Assembly: GCA_012269745.1 (NCBI GenBank) | Contig: JAAXJR010000038.1 | Location: forward strand, 1 to 48,267 | DNA: 48,267 nucleotides | Direction: 5' to 3' | Origin: Flavobacteriales bacterium | GTDB lineage: Bacteria > Bacteroidota > Bacteroidia > Flavobacteriales > Schleiferiaceae | Part shown: positions 35,390-45,500 of the stretch, piece after piece | Layout: each line of letters starts with the position of its first letter | How positions within the stretch are numbered: position 1 is the stretch's first letter | Notes under the pieces: generated by a model | Told to the model about the DNA's origin: nothing | Seen by the model: only the letters and a program-made list of their open reading frames with translations | Databases searched by the model: none | Position numbers and translations under genes: made by a program

Positions 35390-36667
35390 ATGACGAAATT
35401 TCCATTAAATGATGCAGCGAAGTGGGTAGAAGCCTACGGTTCCCCATTGTATGTCTATGATGCCAAAACTATCCGTGGTCAGTACTTCAGAATGAAGCAC
35501 GCTTTTGATCAAGATATCGACGTAGACATTCACTACGCTTGTAAGGCACTGAACAACCTCAACATTCTAAAGCTCATGCGCAGCCTTGGGGCAGGTCTAG
35601 ACGCTGTAAGTTTAGGTGAAATTGAGTTAGGATTGCGCGCAGGATTTCGACCGGATCAAATCCTTTTCACCCCAAATGGTGTAGGTATCCACGAGATCAA
35701 GGAAGCGGTAGCCATCGGTGTTCAGATCAACATCGACAACCTAGAAACTCTGGAAGAATTTGCCAATGAATATGGCAACACGGTGCCGGTATGTGTACGC
35801 ATCAATCCACACATCATGGCCGGTGGGAACGCGAAGATTTCAGTGGGGCACATCGACTCTAAATTCGGAATCTCTATCCACCAAGTCCGCCACTTGCACC
35901 GCATCGTGAACAACATGGGACTGCACGTTCACGGCCTGCACATGCATACGGGTTCCGACATCTTGGATATCGATGCCTTTATGCGCGGAGCAAGTCTTTT
36001 GATGGACCTAGCACACGACTTTAAAGAACTCACCTACATCGACTTCGGTTCTGGTTTCAAAGTGGGCTACCGTCCAGGAGAAGCCACCACAGATATCGAG
36101 AGCTTCGGCGCACGCATGAGTGAGCGATTCAAAGAGTTCTGCCTAGAATACGGCCGCGATCTAAAACTCATCTTCGAACCGGGTAAATTCCTAGTCAGCG
36201 AAGCCGGTGCCTTCATTGCTAAGGTGAACAGCACTAAAACGACCCCATCTACCGTCTTTGCGCAGGTAAACAGTGGCTTCAACCATTTCCCTCGCCCAAT
36301 GATGTACGACGCCTACCACCACATTGAAAACCTGAGTAACCCTGAAGGGGAGCAACGCCTGTATACCATTGTTGGATACGTTTGTGAGACAGATACCTTC
36401 GGTTACGACCGCAAGCTTAGCGAAGTACGAAACGGTGATCTACTCGCCTTCCACAATGCCGGTGCCTATTGCAGCAGCATGGCTTCGCAGTACAACAGCC
36501 GCGTGCGCCCCGCCGAAATCCTCATTGAAAACAACACGCCGTACCTCATCCGCGAGCGAGAAAACATCGAAGATTTGGTGAGAGGAACAGTGGATCACGG
36601 ACTCTACAACGAGCCTGCTGTGAGCGAGGCTACAAACGAAGAGATTACTGTACCTTCGCAGGGATGA
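35390..36667 (+). CDS. lysA: Diaminopimelate decarboxylase
   Basis: PLP enzyme that makes L-lysine from meso-diaminopimelate, the last step of the pathway. The 425-residue protein shows the PLP Lys in HYACKALNN (about 48-56), the GLHMHTGSDI block, the phosphate-binding DFGSGFKVGY, and the CETDTFGYDR and NAGAYCSSMASQYN segments of the active site. The ATG at 35390 fits the family N-terminus and the promoter 19 bases before it; the open frame further upstream includes that promoter. It overlaps the GNAT gene by 4 bases. Confidence 0.93.
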   Translation: MTKFPLNDAAKWVEAYGSPLYVYDAKTIRGQYFRMKHAFDQDIDVDIHYACKALNNLNILKLMRSLGAGLDAVSLGEIELGLRAGFRPDQILFTPNGVGIHEIKEAVAIGVQINIDNLETLEEFANEYGNTVPVCVRINPHIMAGGNAKISVGHIDSKFGISIHQVRHLHRIVNNMGLHVHGLHMHTGSDILDIDAFMRGASLLMDLAHDFKELTYIDFGSGFKVGYRPGEATTDIESFGARMSERFKEFCLEYGRDLKLIFEPGKFLVSEAGAFIAKVNSTKTTPSTVFAQVNSGFNHFPRPMMYDAYHHIENLSNPEGEQRLYTIVGYVCETDTFGYDRKLSEVRNGDLLAFHNAGAYCSSMASQYNSRVRPAEILIENNTPYLIRERENIEDLVRGTVDHGLYNEPAVSEATNEEITVPSQG

Positions 36668-37131
36668 TCAACATTCGCGTAGCACAACAGCAGGACATGA
36701 AGGCCGTATTGGGCCTTATTACTGAATTGGCCATTTATGAAAAAGAGCCAGATGCTGTGATTGTTACCGAAGAGGACCTCATCACCCACAGTTTTTCTGA
36801 AGGTCGGTTCGATTGTTTCGTTGCAGAACACCAGGACCAAGGAGTGATAGGCATGGCTCTCTATTACCCGCGATACAGCACCTGGAAAGGCCCTACCCTG
36901 CACCTTGAAGATTTGTACGTAAAGCCTGAATTCCGTCAGCACGGGGTGGGCAAACAACTTTTCGATGCCGTCGTAAAGGTGGCTGCTGAGCAAAATGTAG
37001 GACGCATGGAATGGACCGTACTTGAATGGAACGCTCCAGCGTTGAACTTTTATAAAAAATACGACGCTTCCCTTGACCCTGAGTGGCATTTGGGAACGTT
37101 GACCAGAGAACAATTAGCGCAATACAAATGA
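36664..37131 (+). CDS. GNAT-family N-acetyltransferase
   Basis: The 155-residue protein has a GNAT fold: the acetyl-CoA loop appears as RQHGVGKQLFDAVVKVA (motif A, Q/R-x-x-G-x-G/A; about 92-108), preceded by the LHLEDLYVKPEF strand. The overall pattern resembles diamine (SAT-like) acetyltransferases. It sits between lysA and aspartate kinase with 4-base overlaps on both sides, so it is part of a lysine operon. Acetylation of lysine or a pathway intermediate is a guess from position. Confidence 0.88.
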   Translation: MINIRVAQQQDMKAVLGLITELAIYEKEPDAVIVTEEDLITHSFSEGRFDCFVAEHQDQGVIGMALYYPRYSTWKGPTLHLEDLYVKPEFRQHGVGKQLFDAVVKVAAEQNVGRMEWTVLEWNAPALNFYKKYDASLDPEWHLGTLTREQLAQYK

Positions 37132-38387
37132 GCACACCGCTAGTCTTCAAATTTGGTGGTGCATCGGTAAAGGATGCACAGAGCGTACGAAATGTAGCCA
37201 GTATCATTGGCCAATTCAGCCAGCGTCCCATGGTCGTTGTCGTTAGCGCGATGGGCAAAATGACCAATGCCTTTGAAGAGGTAGTGGCCGCGTGGAGCAA
37301 CGGAAATTTATCCGAGGCCAATGCAAAAATTGACGCTATCGCTGCCTTCCACCAAGGTATCATCAACGAACTCTTTGAGGACCCCGCAGAAATCAACGAG
37401 CACGTTGCAGCCCTTATTGCCAGTATTCGAGAAGGTCTGGATAAGCAAGACATTTCTTACGGCGAAGGCTACGACTACATTGTACACCACGGAGAATTGA
37501 TCTCCACCCGCATCATTGCAGCCTACGTTGGTCAGGAAGTACCTACCGTTTGGCAGGACACGCGCGAACTGGTAAAAACCGACGGTCAATTCCGCCGCGC
37601 AACCGTCCAATGGGAACAAACCGGCCGTGCCATCCGCTCCAACATTGCCCAGGACAAGGTCAACTTCGTACAAGGGTTCATAGGCTCCTCTCCAGACGGT
37701 CGCCCAACAACCCTTGGCCGTGAGGGATCCGATTATACCGGTGCCGTGTTTGCTTTCTGCCTCGGTGCAGATAGCCTCACCATTTGGAAAGATGTACCAG
37801 GCATGTTGAACGGGGATCCAAAGACCTTCGCCAATACCCAAAAGATTGATGCATTGCCGTTTAACGAAGCCATCGAATTAGCCTTCTACGGTGCCTCTAT
37901 CATCCACCCAAAGACCATCCAGCCCCTGAAGAAGAAGGGTATTCCTTTGCACATCAAGAGTTTTGTAGACTCTACCCTCCCAGGAACCACTATTGGTGGT
38001 GTAGACCGCCCAGAGCCCGAGGTAGCGAACTTCATCTTAAAGAAAAACCAGATCCTCATTCAACTGAGCACTAAAGATTTGGCCTTTATCGCCGAGCACC
38101 ACCTCAGCGCGGTATACCGCCTGTTTGCCGAGCAAGGCGTCGTGGTAAATTTGATGCGCAACACGGCCACAAGAGCGATGTTCTGTATCAACAACGATGC
38201 GATCATCGTACCTAAAGTCTTGGCTGAACTCACCGGCCAGTTCGATCTCGAACTCACTTCTTCGGTGGAATTATTGACCATTCGTCACACCAATGAAGAG
38301 GACGAAACTCGCGAAACAGAAGGTCTAGATATCTTATTGGAACAACGAACACCTGATACGGTCCAATTCGTTTTCAAACGCTTCTAA
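37128..38387 (+). CDS. Aspartate kinase
   Basis: Phosphorylates aspartate, the first step to lysine, threonine and methionine. The 419-residue monofunctional enzyme has KFGGASV near residues 8-14, GEGYDYIVHHGE, the substrate block TTLGREGSDYTGAVFA, and two ACT-like regions at the C-terminus (about 300-419). No homoserine dehydrogenase domain is present. The ATG at 37128 overlaps the GNAT stop (ATGA). Its place next to lysA suggests a lysine-dedicated isoenzyme. The stop overlaps that of the convergent dehydrogenase gene by 4 bases. Confidence 0.92.
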   Translation: MSTPLVFKFGGASVKDAQSVRNVASIIGQFSQRPMVVVVSAMGKMTNAFEEVVAAWSNGNLSEANAKIDAIAAFHQGIINELFEDPAEINEHVAALIASIREGLDKQDISYGEGYDYIVHHGELISTRIIAAYVGQEVPTVWQDTRELVKTDGQFRRATVQWEQTGRAIRSNIAQDKVNFVQGFIGSSPDGRPTTLGREGSDYTGAVFAFCLGADSLTIWKDVPGMLNGDPKTFANTQKIDALPFNEAIELAFYGASIIHPKTIQPLKKKGIPLHIKSFVDSTLPGTTIGGVDRPEPEVANFILKKNQILIQLSTKDLAFIAEHHLSAVYRLFAEQGVVVNLMRNTATRAMFCINNDAIIVPKVLAELTGQFDLELTSSVELLTIRHTNEEDETRETEGLDILLEQRTPDTVQFVFKRF

Positions 38388-39328
38388 GAAGCCTTTAACG
38401 CCTCAAGCACTTTAGCCGCCAAACCGCGGCCCATCTTCTCGAAACTCTCCTTGGTCCAACCCGCAATGTGGGGGCTCAAGAGTACATTTTCGCGCTGTAG
38501 CAACCTTTGTAAAGTCAGGGGCAATTCATCTTCAAACAAGCTCGTAAAGCTCGATTTCTCGTATTCAAGAACATCCAAACCCGCACTCAGCACCTTGCCG
38601 TCATCCATCGCCGTCAACAAATCGTCGGTCTTGAGAATAGGCCCGCGGGCTGTATTGATAAAGTGAACGGGCTTCTGAAGTCCAGCAAAGAATTGTGCAT
38701 CTGCGAACCCCGTGGTCTCGTCGGTCAATGGCAAGTGCAAACTAACCACATCTGCCTCTACTTGCAATTCTTCCAAGCTCACCTCCCTGATGCCTTCGGG
38801 CGCATACCCTTGTTTGTATTTATCATAGGCAAGTACCTTCACACCCATAGCGCTCAGCAACAGTGCAAATTCACTGCCCATCACACCATACCCAATGACA
38901 CCCACAGTAAGCGACTGCAATTCGCGTCCTTTGTTGGGTTCACGCAACCACTTGCCTTCCTTAATCTCCCTGTGAACACGCGGAAGATGGTTCAACAAAC
39001 TGAGCAACATACCCAGCGCGTGTTCCGCCACTGCACGCGCATTCCCTTCGGGAACGCGCTGGCACGAAATACCGCGCTTTTCAGCTTCGGCGAGGTCGAT
39101 ATTCTCCAAGCCCGCACCAAGGCGACCAATGACTTTCAAAGAAGGAAATTGGCTTAAAAAATGAGCATCAACGCGCATGCGTGATCGGATAATCAAAACT
39201 TCAGCATCGCAATGGTGAGCGGCTAATTCTTCCAATGGCGCAGAGAATTTTCGCACCAAAGTAAGACCGCCCGCTTGCAAATCTTGCTCTAGGAACGGGT
39301 GGGTGTCGTCAAGGAGGAGCGCCTTCAT
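38384..39328 (-). CDS. D-2-hydroxyacid dehydrogenase (SerA-like)
   Basis: The 314-residue protein has the two-domain fold of NAD-dependent D-2-hydroxyacid dehydrogenases: Rossmann motif GVIGYGVMGSEFA near 143-155, the substrate Arg in NTARGPILKTDDL, Glu in GLDVLEYE and His in LSPHIAGWTKES. Closest families are 3-phosphoglycerate and glyoxylate/hydroxypyruvate dehydrogenases; there is no C-terminal ACT domain, so the substrate is uncertain. It follows mgtE with a 1-base overlap (TAATG) in the ksgA-mgtE-dehydrogenase operon. Confidence 0.86.
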   Translation of the reverse strand: MKALLLDDTHPFLEQDLQAGGLTLVRKFSAPLEELAAHHCDAEVLIIRSRMRVDAHFLSQFPSLKVIGRLGAGLENIDLAEAEKRGISCQRVPEGNARAVAEHALGMLLSLLNHLPRVHREIKEGKWLREPNKGRELQSLTVGVIGYGVMGSEFALLLSAMGVKVLAYDKYKQGYAPEGIREVSLEELQVEADVVSLHLPLTDETTGFADAQFFAGLQKPVHFINTARGPILKTDDLLTAMDDGKVLSAGLDVLEYEKSSFTSLFEDELPLTLQRLLQRENVLLSPHIAGWTKESFEKMGRGLAAKVLEALKAS

Positions 39329-40671
39329 TAGTATCCAATAATCAATCGGCCAATCTGGAAATAGATGATGAGCCCAATCACATCGTTAGCCGTCGTGATA
39401 AAAGGCCCTGTTGCCAAGGCTGCATCGACTTTAAATCTGTCGAGCATCAATGGAATAAACGTTCCAAAGAGAGAAGCAAAAACAATCACGGTGAGTAGCG
39501 AGGTGCTTACAGTCAAAGTAATAAGCTGGTCGTATCCTAGAAGCAATCCTGCACCAAACATCACGAGCGATAAGATGAGACCGTTGAACAGACCCACAGC
39601 CAATTCCTTGGTCAATTTTTGAATCATGTTGTTCTCCTTTCTGTCGCTCGCTAAGGCTTGTACAACAATAGCCGAAGATTGTACACCCACATTACCCGCC
39701 ATTGCCGCAATAAGCGGCATGAAGAACGCTAAGGCAGGTACCAGTTGAATGTCCTCTTCGTTTTTGCCAATGATCAAGGCCACGATGAGTCCACCAAAGA
39801 GACCAATCAACAGCCAAGGGATGCGTGCACGCGTTACTTCATATACGCTATCGTCGCTTTCTACCTCATCGGTAAGACCCGAGGCCAATTGGTAATCGCG
39901 TTCCGCCTCTTCACGAATGAAATCGACTACATCATCCAGGGTAATTCGACCCAAAAGCTCACCCGCAGCATTTACCACAGGTATCACAAACAGGTCGTAC
40001 TTCTGCATCATGTTTGCCACCTCCTCCGCAGGGGTAGTACTGAGCACAGTATGTTCAATAGGTCGGTACATCTGCGAAATAGGCGCAGTACGCTGGGCAG
40101 TCAACAGGCTCTTTAAGCTGAGTGTTCCAACTAGAATATCATTATTATCCACTACGTATACTGCATGAACGCGATCGATATTTGCTGCTTGAGAACGCAT
40201 AGCCGCGACACAACGAATGGCCGTCAAACTTTCATTGACGACTACAAGTTCTGTCGCCATCAAGGCACCCGCAGTATCTTCTTCGTGGGTAAGTAGCTGC
40301 GCAATTTTCTTCGCCTGCTCTACATCTTCTACCTGAGACAAGACCTCTTTAGTCATATCATCAGAGAGTTCAGAAAGCATGTCCGCAGCATCATCGGAAT
40401 CCATATTCCCGACCAATTCCTGGGCAATCTCCTCTGCAGAGTACGTAGCTACGAGCTCGCCACGCTCCTCCTCATCAAATTCAACAAGGATATCAGCGGC
40501 CAATTCAGGATTGATCTTCTCAAAGAATGCTGAACGCTCTTCTGCGACAAAGGTCTCCAACACCTCCGCCATATCGGCAGGGTGAATACCTTCAATGATC
40601 TCCGCAAATGTAGCTTCATTCGTCTCAGCCAAAGCCTTGACAACACGTGCTCTAATGCTCATTTCTTCCAT
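39328..40671 (-). CDS. mgtE: Magnesium transporter MgtE
   Basis: Mg2+ channel of the inner membrane gated by internal Mg2+. The 447-residue protein has the acidic superhelical N domain (about 30-135, with FEEER and DEEERGEL-like repeats), two CBS domains (about 140-257) and five C-terminal membrane helices (about 290-447) with the PLIAAMAGNVGVQSSAIVVQ pore block. The ATG at 40671 overlaps the ksgA end by 20 bases; a second ATG 9 bases later is also possible. Confidence 0.93.
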   Translation of the reverse strand: MEEMSIRARVVKALAETNEATFAEIIEGIHPADMAEVLETFVAEERSAFFEKINPELAADILVEFDEEERGELVATYSAEEIAQELVGNMDSDDAADMLSELSDDMTKEVLSQVEDVEQAKKIAQLLTHEEDTAGALMATELVVVNESLTAIRCVAAMRSQAANIDRVHAVYVVDNNDILVGTLSLKSLLTAQRTAPISQMYRPIEHTVLSTTPAEEVANMMQKYDLFVIPVVNAAGELLGRITLDDVVDFIREEAERDYQLASGLTDEVESDDSVYEVTRARIPWLLIGLFGGLIVALIIGKNEEDIQLVPALAFFMPLIAAMAGNVGVQSSAIVVQALASDRKENNMIQKLTKELAVGLFNGLILSLVMFGAGLLLGYDQLITLTVSTSLLTVIVFASLFGTFIPLMLDRFKVDAALATGPFITTANDVIGLIIYFQIGRLIIGY

Positions 40672-41443
40672 CTTCGATCGCAGTTAGTAGTTCAACAAAT
40701 TCCGTGTGAGACAATTGCTCCGCACGTTTACTCAGGTAGGGATGGTCGAAACCTTGAGGCAAGTTAAGCACTTTCAAGGCATTGCGCAGGGTTTTTCTTC
40801 TCATGCCGAAAGCTGCTTTCACGCCGCGCTTCAACAGCTTGAAATCTATATTTGGATCTTCCGCCTTACGCACCATATGCATCACCCCGCTATCCACTTT
40901 CGGAGGAGGATTGAACACGCCCGGCGGCACGGTGAAATCATAGGTCAAATCATAGTAAGCTTGACAAAGCACCGAAAGGATGCCATAGGTCTTGTTTCCT
41001 GGTGGCGAACACAAACGCTGCGCCACTTCTTTTTGGAACATCCCGCCAAAAAGTGGAATCTGATCCATGTGGTCCAGCACCTTGAAAACAATCTGAGAAC
41101 TGATGTTGTAGGGGAAGTTCCCCACTAATGCAAATTTCTCCTCGCCGAAGGTTTTGGAAGGGTTCCACCTGAGGAAATCTTCTTCCAGAATTCGAGCGCT
41201 CAAGGTATTGTAATGTGCCTTTAGATAGCTCACACTCTCGTCGTCTATCTCCACCACCCAAGTCTCAATTGCAGGATTATCTAGCAAGTATTTGGTCATC
41301 ACGCCCATTCCTGGACCGATCTCCAGAACCTTATCTACCCCTTCAAAAGGCACCACGTTAGCAATGCGTTCTGCAATGCTCTCGTCTTTCAAAAAGTGTT
41401 GTCCTAGGTGCTTTTTAGCACGTACCTGCCCGCGATTATTCAT
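40652..41443 (-). CDS. ksgA: 16S rRNA adenine dimethyltransferase
   Basis: Dimethylates two adjacent adenines in helix 45 of 16S rRNA with SAM. The 263-residue protein has KKHLGQHFL near residues 9-17, the SAM motif VLEIGPGMGVMTKYLL and the catalytic N-F-P-Y motif in GNFPYNISSQIVF, with the PPGVFNPPPKVDSGV block. The ATG at 41443 is chosen because it precedes the family N-terminus by a few residues; the longer frame would run into the fbp promoter region. A TACCTTTA box ends 4 bases before this ATG. Confidence 0.94.
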   Translation of the reverse strand: MNNRGQVRAKKHLGQHFLKDESIAERIANVVPFEGVDKVLEIGPGMGVMTKYLLDNPAIETWVVEIDDESVSYLKAHYNTLSARILEEDFLRWNPSKTFGEEKFALVGNFPYNISSQIVFKVLDHMDQIPLFGGMFQKEVAQRLCSPPGNKTYGILSVLCQAYYDLTYDFTVPPGVFNPPPKVDSGVMHMVRKAEDPNIDFKLLKRGVKAAFGMRRKTLRNALKVLNLPQGFDHPYLSKRAEQLSHTEFVELLTAIEDGRNEH

Positions 41444-41447
41444 GCCG

Positions 41448-41455
41448 TAAAGGTA
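41448..41455 (-). promoter_or_regulatory. Probable -7 promoter box of ksgA
   Basis: On the minus strand TACCTTTA, one base from TAnnTTTG, ends 4 bases (CGGC) before the ksgA ATG. It predicts a leaderless or nearly leaderless mRNA. Confidence 0.42.
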
Positions 41456-41460
41456 GTGCT

Positions 41461-41489
41461 TTGATTTGGCCTTCTTCTCATACTTTAAT
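41461..41489 (+). promoter_or_regulatory. Weak promoter candidate of fbp
   Basis: TTTG at 41461-41464 and TACTTTAA at 41482-41489 are 17 bases apart and resemble the -33/-7 pair, with two mismatches in the -7 box. The ATG is 42 bases further on. Confidence 0.28.
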
Positions 41490-41531
41490 GGTAACTTAGA
41501 CGAACCTATCACAACCAAAATACCACTGACC

Positions 41532-42545
41532 ATGGTACAACCAACCACCCTCGGCGAATTCATCGTCGAAAATCAGAAGGATTTCCCCTTCGCAACGGGC
41601 GATTTATCGCACCTACTCACCTCAATTCGCTTAGCCGCAAAAGTGGTTAACCGAGAAATCAACAAAGCTGGATTAGCAGATATCCTAGGCGCCATGGGCA
41701 AAGACAACGTCCAAGGCGAGGCGCAGCAAAAGCTCGATGTTATGGCTAATGACACCTTCATGCGTGCCTTGCGCTCCATGGGACAATGCTGCGGAGTAGC
41801 CTCTGAAGAAGAAGAGCATTACATCAGCTTCGACGATGAAATTCATGAAGATGCCAAATATGTCGTACTCATGGATCCTTTGGACGGTTCGAGCAATATC
41901 GATGTCAACGTCAGCGTGGGAACCATCTTCTCCATCTACAGGCGCATCACCCCTGAAGGCACGCCAGTAACCTTGGAAGATTTTTTACAGCCCGGCGATG
42001 CCCAAGTTGCCGCAGGGTATGTCGTTTATGGCTCCTCAACCATGCTCGTATACACCACTGGGAATGGGGTGAACGGGTTTACATTAGACCCCTCCATAGG
42101 CGTATTTTGCCTATCACACCCGGATATGCAGATTCCAAAATCGGGCAAAATCTATAGTGTCAACGAAGGAAACTATGTGCACTTTCCCCAGGGCGTGAAG
42201 GAGTACATCAAGTATTGCCAGCAATTTGATGCCGACTCAGGAAGGCCTTACACATCGCGGTACATTGGCTCTTTAGTTTCCGATTTTCATCGCAATCTTA
42301 TCAAAGGTGGGGTGTATCTTTACCCCACAGGAACGATGGCGCCAAATGGTAAGCTTCGCCTGTTGTACGAGTGTAACCCACTCGCATTTATAGTTGAACA
42401 AGCAGGCGGTACTGCCACGAACGGTAAACAGCGAATCTTGGAACTAGAGCCGAGCGAATTGCACGAGCGAGTTCCCTTCTTCATCGGTTCACCGGAAATG
42501 GTGGATATGGCCCATGCGTTTTTACGCAGGTACGAAGAAGAATAG
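41532..42545 (+). CDS. fbp: Fructose-1,6-bisphosphatase, class I
   Basis: Hydrolyses fructose 1,6-bisphosphate to fructose 6-phosphate, the committed step of gluconeogenesis. The 337-residue protein carries the metal/substrate motif [13 protein letters not shown] near residues 114-126, upstream acidic residues EEEEH, and the substrate-loop region [22 protein letters not shown]. Growth on acetate, as predicted by the neighbouring operon, requires this enzyme. The ATG at 41532 is chosen over the longer open frame because it matches the family N-terminus. The stop is 3 bases before the mfd start. Confidence 0.94.
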   Translation: MVQPTTLGEFIVENQKDFPFATGDLSHLLTSIRLAAKVVNREINKAGLADILGAMGKDNVQGEAQQKLDVMANDTFMRALRSMGQCCGVASEEEEHYISFDDEIHEDAKYVVLMDPLDGSSNIDVNVSVGTIFSIYRRITPEGTPVTLEDFLQPGDAQVAAGYVVYGSSTMLVYTTGNGVNGFTLDPSIGVFCLSHPDMQIPKSGKIYSVNEGNYVHFPQGVKEYIKYCQQFDADSGRPYTSRYIGSLVSDFHRNLIKGGVYLYPTGTMAPNGKLRLLYECNPLAFIVEQAGGTATNGKQRILELEPSELHERVPFFIGSPEMVDMAHAFLRRYEEE

Positions 42546-42548
42546 AAC

Positions 42549-45500
42549 TTGGAAATAGCAGATTTACTATCCCGCTACCACAGCCACCCTTTAGTTGAAC
42601 AGCTTAGCGCTGCCCATGCAACCGAGCAAAATATTGCCCTTGGTTTTCAAGCCGCAGGAGGTTCACACACCGCAGTATTGGCTGCTGCCACCTACGAGCG
42701 CACGGGCAGTATGCAATTCATTATCACCAACAGCAAGGAGGAAGCCGCCTATATCCAAAACGATATTGAGAAGCTACTCCCGTCTGTAAAGAGCTACTTC
42801 TACCCTGCGTCCTACCGTAGGCCTTATGAGGTAGAAACAACGGATAATGCAAACGTATTGCTGCGCGCAGAAGTGTTGAACCACCTCAGTGCCCGTCGAA
42901 AGGCCCCTATTCTCATTTCTTACCCCGATGCCTTGTTCGAGAAGGTGGTGACGAAAAAAGAATTGGAAACCAATACCCTTAAAGTGAATCTTGGGGACCA
43001 GCTAAGCTTAGATTTCCTCAACGAAACCCTTTTTGAGTACCAATTTGAACGCGTAGATTTTGTCGTTCAACCGGGCCAATTCTCTGTTCGTGGTGGCATC
43101 GTGGATATCTTCTCTTTTTCCAAGGACCATCCGTACCGGGTGGAGTTCTTTGACGACGAGGTTGAGAGCATTCGCTTCTTCGATATTGAAACTCAACGAA
43201 CCGTGGGCAAAGCCACGAAAATGAGCATTGTTCCTAATGTGGAGAACAAAACCTTCTTGGAAAGTCGGGCTTCTCTTTTGAGCTATTTACCAAAGAATAC
43301 TCAGCTCTGGATAGATACGCCCTCAATGGCTACCAAAAAGCTGGACCGATTGATGGAGCTCGCCCACGAGCGCTATGAGGAACTAGGCGATACCGTGCAA
43401 CGTGGAGCACCGAGCGAGCTGTTCATTAGCGGCGACGCAATGAAGCGAGGGCTGCTCGAATTCCCGCGCGTGGAATACGGACGCAGTGAGTGGACCTCGG
43501 AAAAGTTGGAGAGCAAGGCGTTGCCTCAACGAGCGTTCAACAAAGATTTTCAGCTCTTGGCCCAGACCTTATTGCGCAGTGAGAAGGAAGGCGTTGAAAC
43601 CGTATTGATGTGTTCGAACCCGAAGCAGATTGAGCGCTTCCATGCGATTTTTGAAGACTTGGAATTGGCGCCGAAGTATGAAACGACGGTAGGTGCCTTG
43701 CATGAAGGGTTCGAAGATGAATTGGCTAAGACCTACCTCTATACCGATCACGAAATTTTCGATCGTTACCAAAGATTCAACATCAAAAACGGCGCGAAAA
43801 AGAAACAAGCCATCACCCTCGAGCAGCTCAATGCGCTGGAGTTTGGAGATTATGTGACGCATGTGGACCACGGGGTTGGAAAGTTCGGTGGACTGCAGAA
43901 GGTCGATAATAACGGAAAAATACAGGAGGCCATCAAGCTCGTTTACCGTGATAATGACATCCTATATGTGAGTATCCATTCCCTGCATAAGATCAGCAAG
44001 TACAATGGAAAGGACGGCACTGCACCTTCCTTGCACAAGCTTGGATCGGCGCAGTGGCAGACCCTGAAGAAAAAGACGAAGGCGAAAGTGAAAAAGATTG
44101 CCTTCGACCTCATACAATTGTACGCGAAACGCCGCGAGGCCATTGGGTTCCAATGTGCACCGGACGGGTACTTGCAGCATGAATTAGAAGCGAGTTTTCT
44201 CTTTGAGGACACACCTGATCAGATGTCTGCTACCGAAGCTATCAAGAAGGACATGGAGAGTCCGATGCCTATGGACCGATTAATCTGTGGTGACGTAGGC
44301 TTTGGGAAGACAGAGCTCGCTATACGCGCTGCGTTTAAAGCCGTTGCCAATGGAAAGCAGGTGGCCGTATTGGTGCCCACTACTGTTCTTGCTTTCCAGC
44401 ACTTTAAGACCTTCTCAAAACGTCTAGAAGGGTTCCCTGTAAACGTAGATTACATCAACAGGTTCCGAACCGCAGGTCAGCAGCGCGAGACACTGAAAAA
44501 ACTTGCAGAGGGAAAGGTAGATATCCTAATCGGTACCCATAAACTAGTGAGCAAGAGCGTCGAATTTAAGGACCTTGGTCTATTGATCATTGACGAGGAG
44601 CAGAAGTTTGGTGTTGCTGTGAAAGACAAGATTAAAACGCTTAAAGTCAACGTAGACACGCTTACCCTGACGGCGACGCCTATTCCGCGTACCCTACAGT
44701 TCTCACTGATGGCAGCGCGCGATCTGAGCGTGATGACTACCCCACCGCCTAACAGACAGCCTATTGAAACAGAATTGGTCGGATTTAATGAGGAAGGCAT
44801 CCGCGATGCGATCAGCTATGAGATTCAGCGCGGCGGCCAAGTGTTCTTCATCAATAACCGAGTAAGTAATATCCAAGAGGTCGCTGGCATGGTGAGCCGA
44901 TTGGTTCCGGATGCCCGCGTAGCCATTGGCCACGGACAGATGGAGGGCAAGAAGCTCGAGAAAGTCATGCTCGACTTCATGGACGGCAAATACGATGTAC
45001 TCGTGGCTACTTCCATCATTGAAAGTGGATTGGACGTACCGAACGCGAACACCATCATTATCAATAATGCCAACCACTTTGGAATGTCTGATCTTCACCA
45101 GATGCGCGGTCGTGTGGGCCGTTCCAACAAGAAGGCATTTTGTAAGTTGATCACCCCACCACTGAGCACCTTGACTGATGAGGCACGAAAAAGATTGCGC
45201 GCGCTCGAGCAGTTCACTGATCTGGGTTCTGGGTTCAAGATTGCCATGAAAGACCTAGAGATTCGCGGTGCCGGCGATATGCTGGGAGGTGAACAAAGTG
45301 GATTTATCACGGATATGGGCTTTGATACCTATCAGAAAATTTTGGCGGAGGCTGTAAAGGAATTGAAGGAGAACGAATTCAAAGACCTTTACGAGAAAGA
45401 GAACAAAGACAAGGGGTCCGATTTTGTGGACGAGGTACAGATTGATACCGACATGGAATTGTTGATCCCTGACAACTACGTGAACAACATCGAGGAGCGT

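Noticed and set aside
41444-41563. N-terminal extension of KsgA by 40 residues
   Set aside because: The frame is open, but it would overlap the fbp start and does not resemble KsgA. The internal ATG gives the standard N-terminus.
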